Shown here: positions 63,804 to 64,000 of the stretch, one piece after another
Numbering within the stretch: position 1 is the first letter of the stretch
Layout of the letters: every line of letters starts with the position of its first letter
Made by a program: the position numbers and the translations under genes
Notes under the pieces: generated by a model
Told to the model about the DNA's origin: nothing
What the model saw: the letters and a program-made list of their open reading frames with translations, nothing else
The model's database searches: none
Assembly: GCF_900176345.1 (NCBI RefSeq)
Contig: NZ_FWXU01000019.1
Location: forward strand, 1 to 64,000
Source: Rhizobium sp. RU36D
Lineage (GTDB): Bacteria > Pseudomonadota > Alphaproteobacteria > Rhizobiales > Rhizobiaceae
Direction of reading: 5' to 3'
Length of the DNA stretch: 64,000 bases

Positions 63804-64000
63804 ATGGCCACTAACCTCTCCGAAGAACAGCAGGAGCAGGCCGAAGCCACAGCAAATCTTGTTGCCTCAGCGATGGTCCGTCTGCGGCGGGAGCATGGCG
63901 AGGCAGCCGTGATGGAGGCAATGCGGCTGATCAGCACCGCCTTCGCCACCGATGAACGCCGCCAGGCCATCGCCAAGGCGCTCGGCACCAGGCCAGATAG
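63804..64000 (+). CDS. Hypothetical protein, cut by the window edge
   Basis: The first 65 codons of a frame that starts ATG 63804 and is still open at the right edge. It begins MATNLSEEQQEQAEATANL and continues with helical, charged sequence (AAVMEAMRLISTAFATDERRQAIAKALG). No motif recognised. It lies 41 bp after the SDR gene. It may end just past the edge, which would make it a short protein. Confidence 0.6.
   Translation, partial: MATNLSEEQQEQAEATANLVASAMVRLRREHGEAAVMEAMRLISTAFATDERRQAIAKALGTRPD

Noticed and set aside
1-64000. CRISPR arrays, tRNA or rRNA genes, prophage
   Set aside because: I saw no regularly spaced direct repeats, no cloverleaf-like stretch and no phage structural or integrase genes. 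A tRNAscan-SE run would settle the tRNA question.

Overview
The window is about 61% GC chromosomal DNA from an alphaproteobacterium, most likely a member of the Rhizobiaceae. This rests on gene order: SDR-uvrC-pgsA-moaD-moaE; the lptF-lptG-lptD-surA-pdxA-rsmA cluster; fabD-fabG-acpP-fabF-mltG-yicC-gmk; and rpsF-rpsR-DUF2232-rplI-dnaB with alr-radA-cvpA-purF following. A dispersed hairpin repeat of the kind scattered between rhizobial genes gives further support. Most genes are core housekeeping genes. I see no tRNA, rRNA, CRISPR array, transposase, prophage or clear pseudogene.

Layout. 0-8 kb: ABC exporter, NudK-like Nudix hydrolase, molybdopterin oxidoreductase, rlmJ, RNase T2, a glutathione transferase and a small outer-membrane barrel. 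8.5-13 kb: pteridine-reductase-like SDR, uvrC, pgsA, moaD and moaE; the last two are split by a 158-bp element with perfect 42-bp inverted repeats. 13-22.5 kb: accessory genes, namely an orphan LivH-like permease divergent from a CGNR regulator across a palindrome, a lipoprotein, ndk, a GST, a chemoreceptor with a polytopic sensor, a GGDEF protein, a possible RhiA-like protein facing a Crp/Fnr regulator, and a secreted trypsin-like protein. 22.6-31.9 kb: ABC-F ATPase, MFS transporter, an HdeD-papain-fold fusion, polysaccharide deacetylase, VapBC, holC, pepA and a PAP2 phosphatase. 32-39.6 kb: lipopolysaccharide export (lptF, lptG, lptD), surA, pdxA and rsmA, closely linked by overlaps. 39.6-46.2 kb, minus strand: fatty-acid synthesis and cell-wall genes. 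46.4-50.2 kb: a Tas-like aldo/keto reductase, an RTX-like solenoid protein, an unannotated 57-codon gene with its own terminator, and a cation antiporter. 50.2-64 kb: ribosomal proteins, dnaB, azlCD with an AraC regulator, alr, ParDE, radA, cvpA, purF, a DsbA/HCCA-isomerase-fold protein, an SDR and a partial gene.

How they work together. The lptFGD-surA block is an outer-membrane biogenesis unit. fabD/fabG/acpP/fabF supply acyl chains on ACP for phospholipid (pgsA) and lipid A. moaD/moaE make molybdopterin, which the oxidoreductase at 2.9-5.0 kb would need. rpsF/rpsR/rplI/dnaB and holC/radA/uvrC serve translation, replication and repair.

I did not find a large new defence or biosynthetic system. 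The observations most worth following are: (1) the dispersed repeat, whose hairpin stems change in a compensatory way around a constant GGCA loop; (2) an orphan plus-strand terminator near 27.1 kb that suggests a small RNA; (3) the 57-codon gene at 48.9 kb; (4) the CGNR/permease operator; and (5) the HdeD fusion to a permuted papain-like domain.
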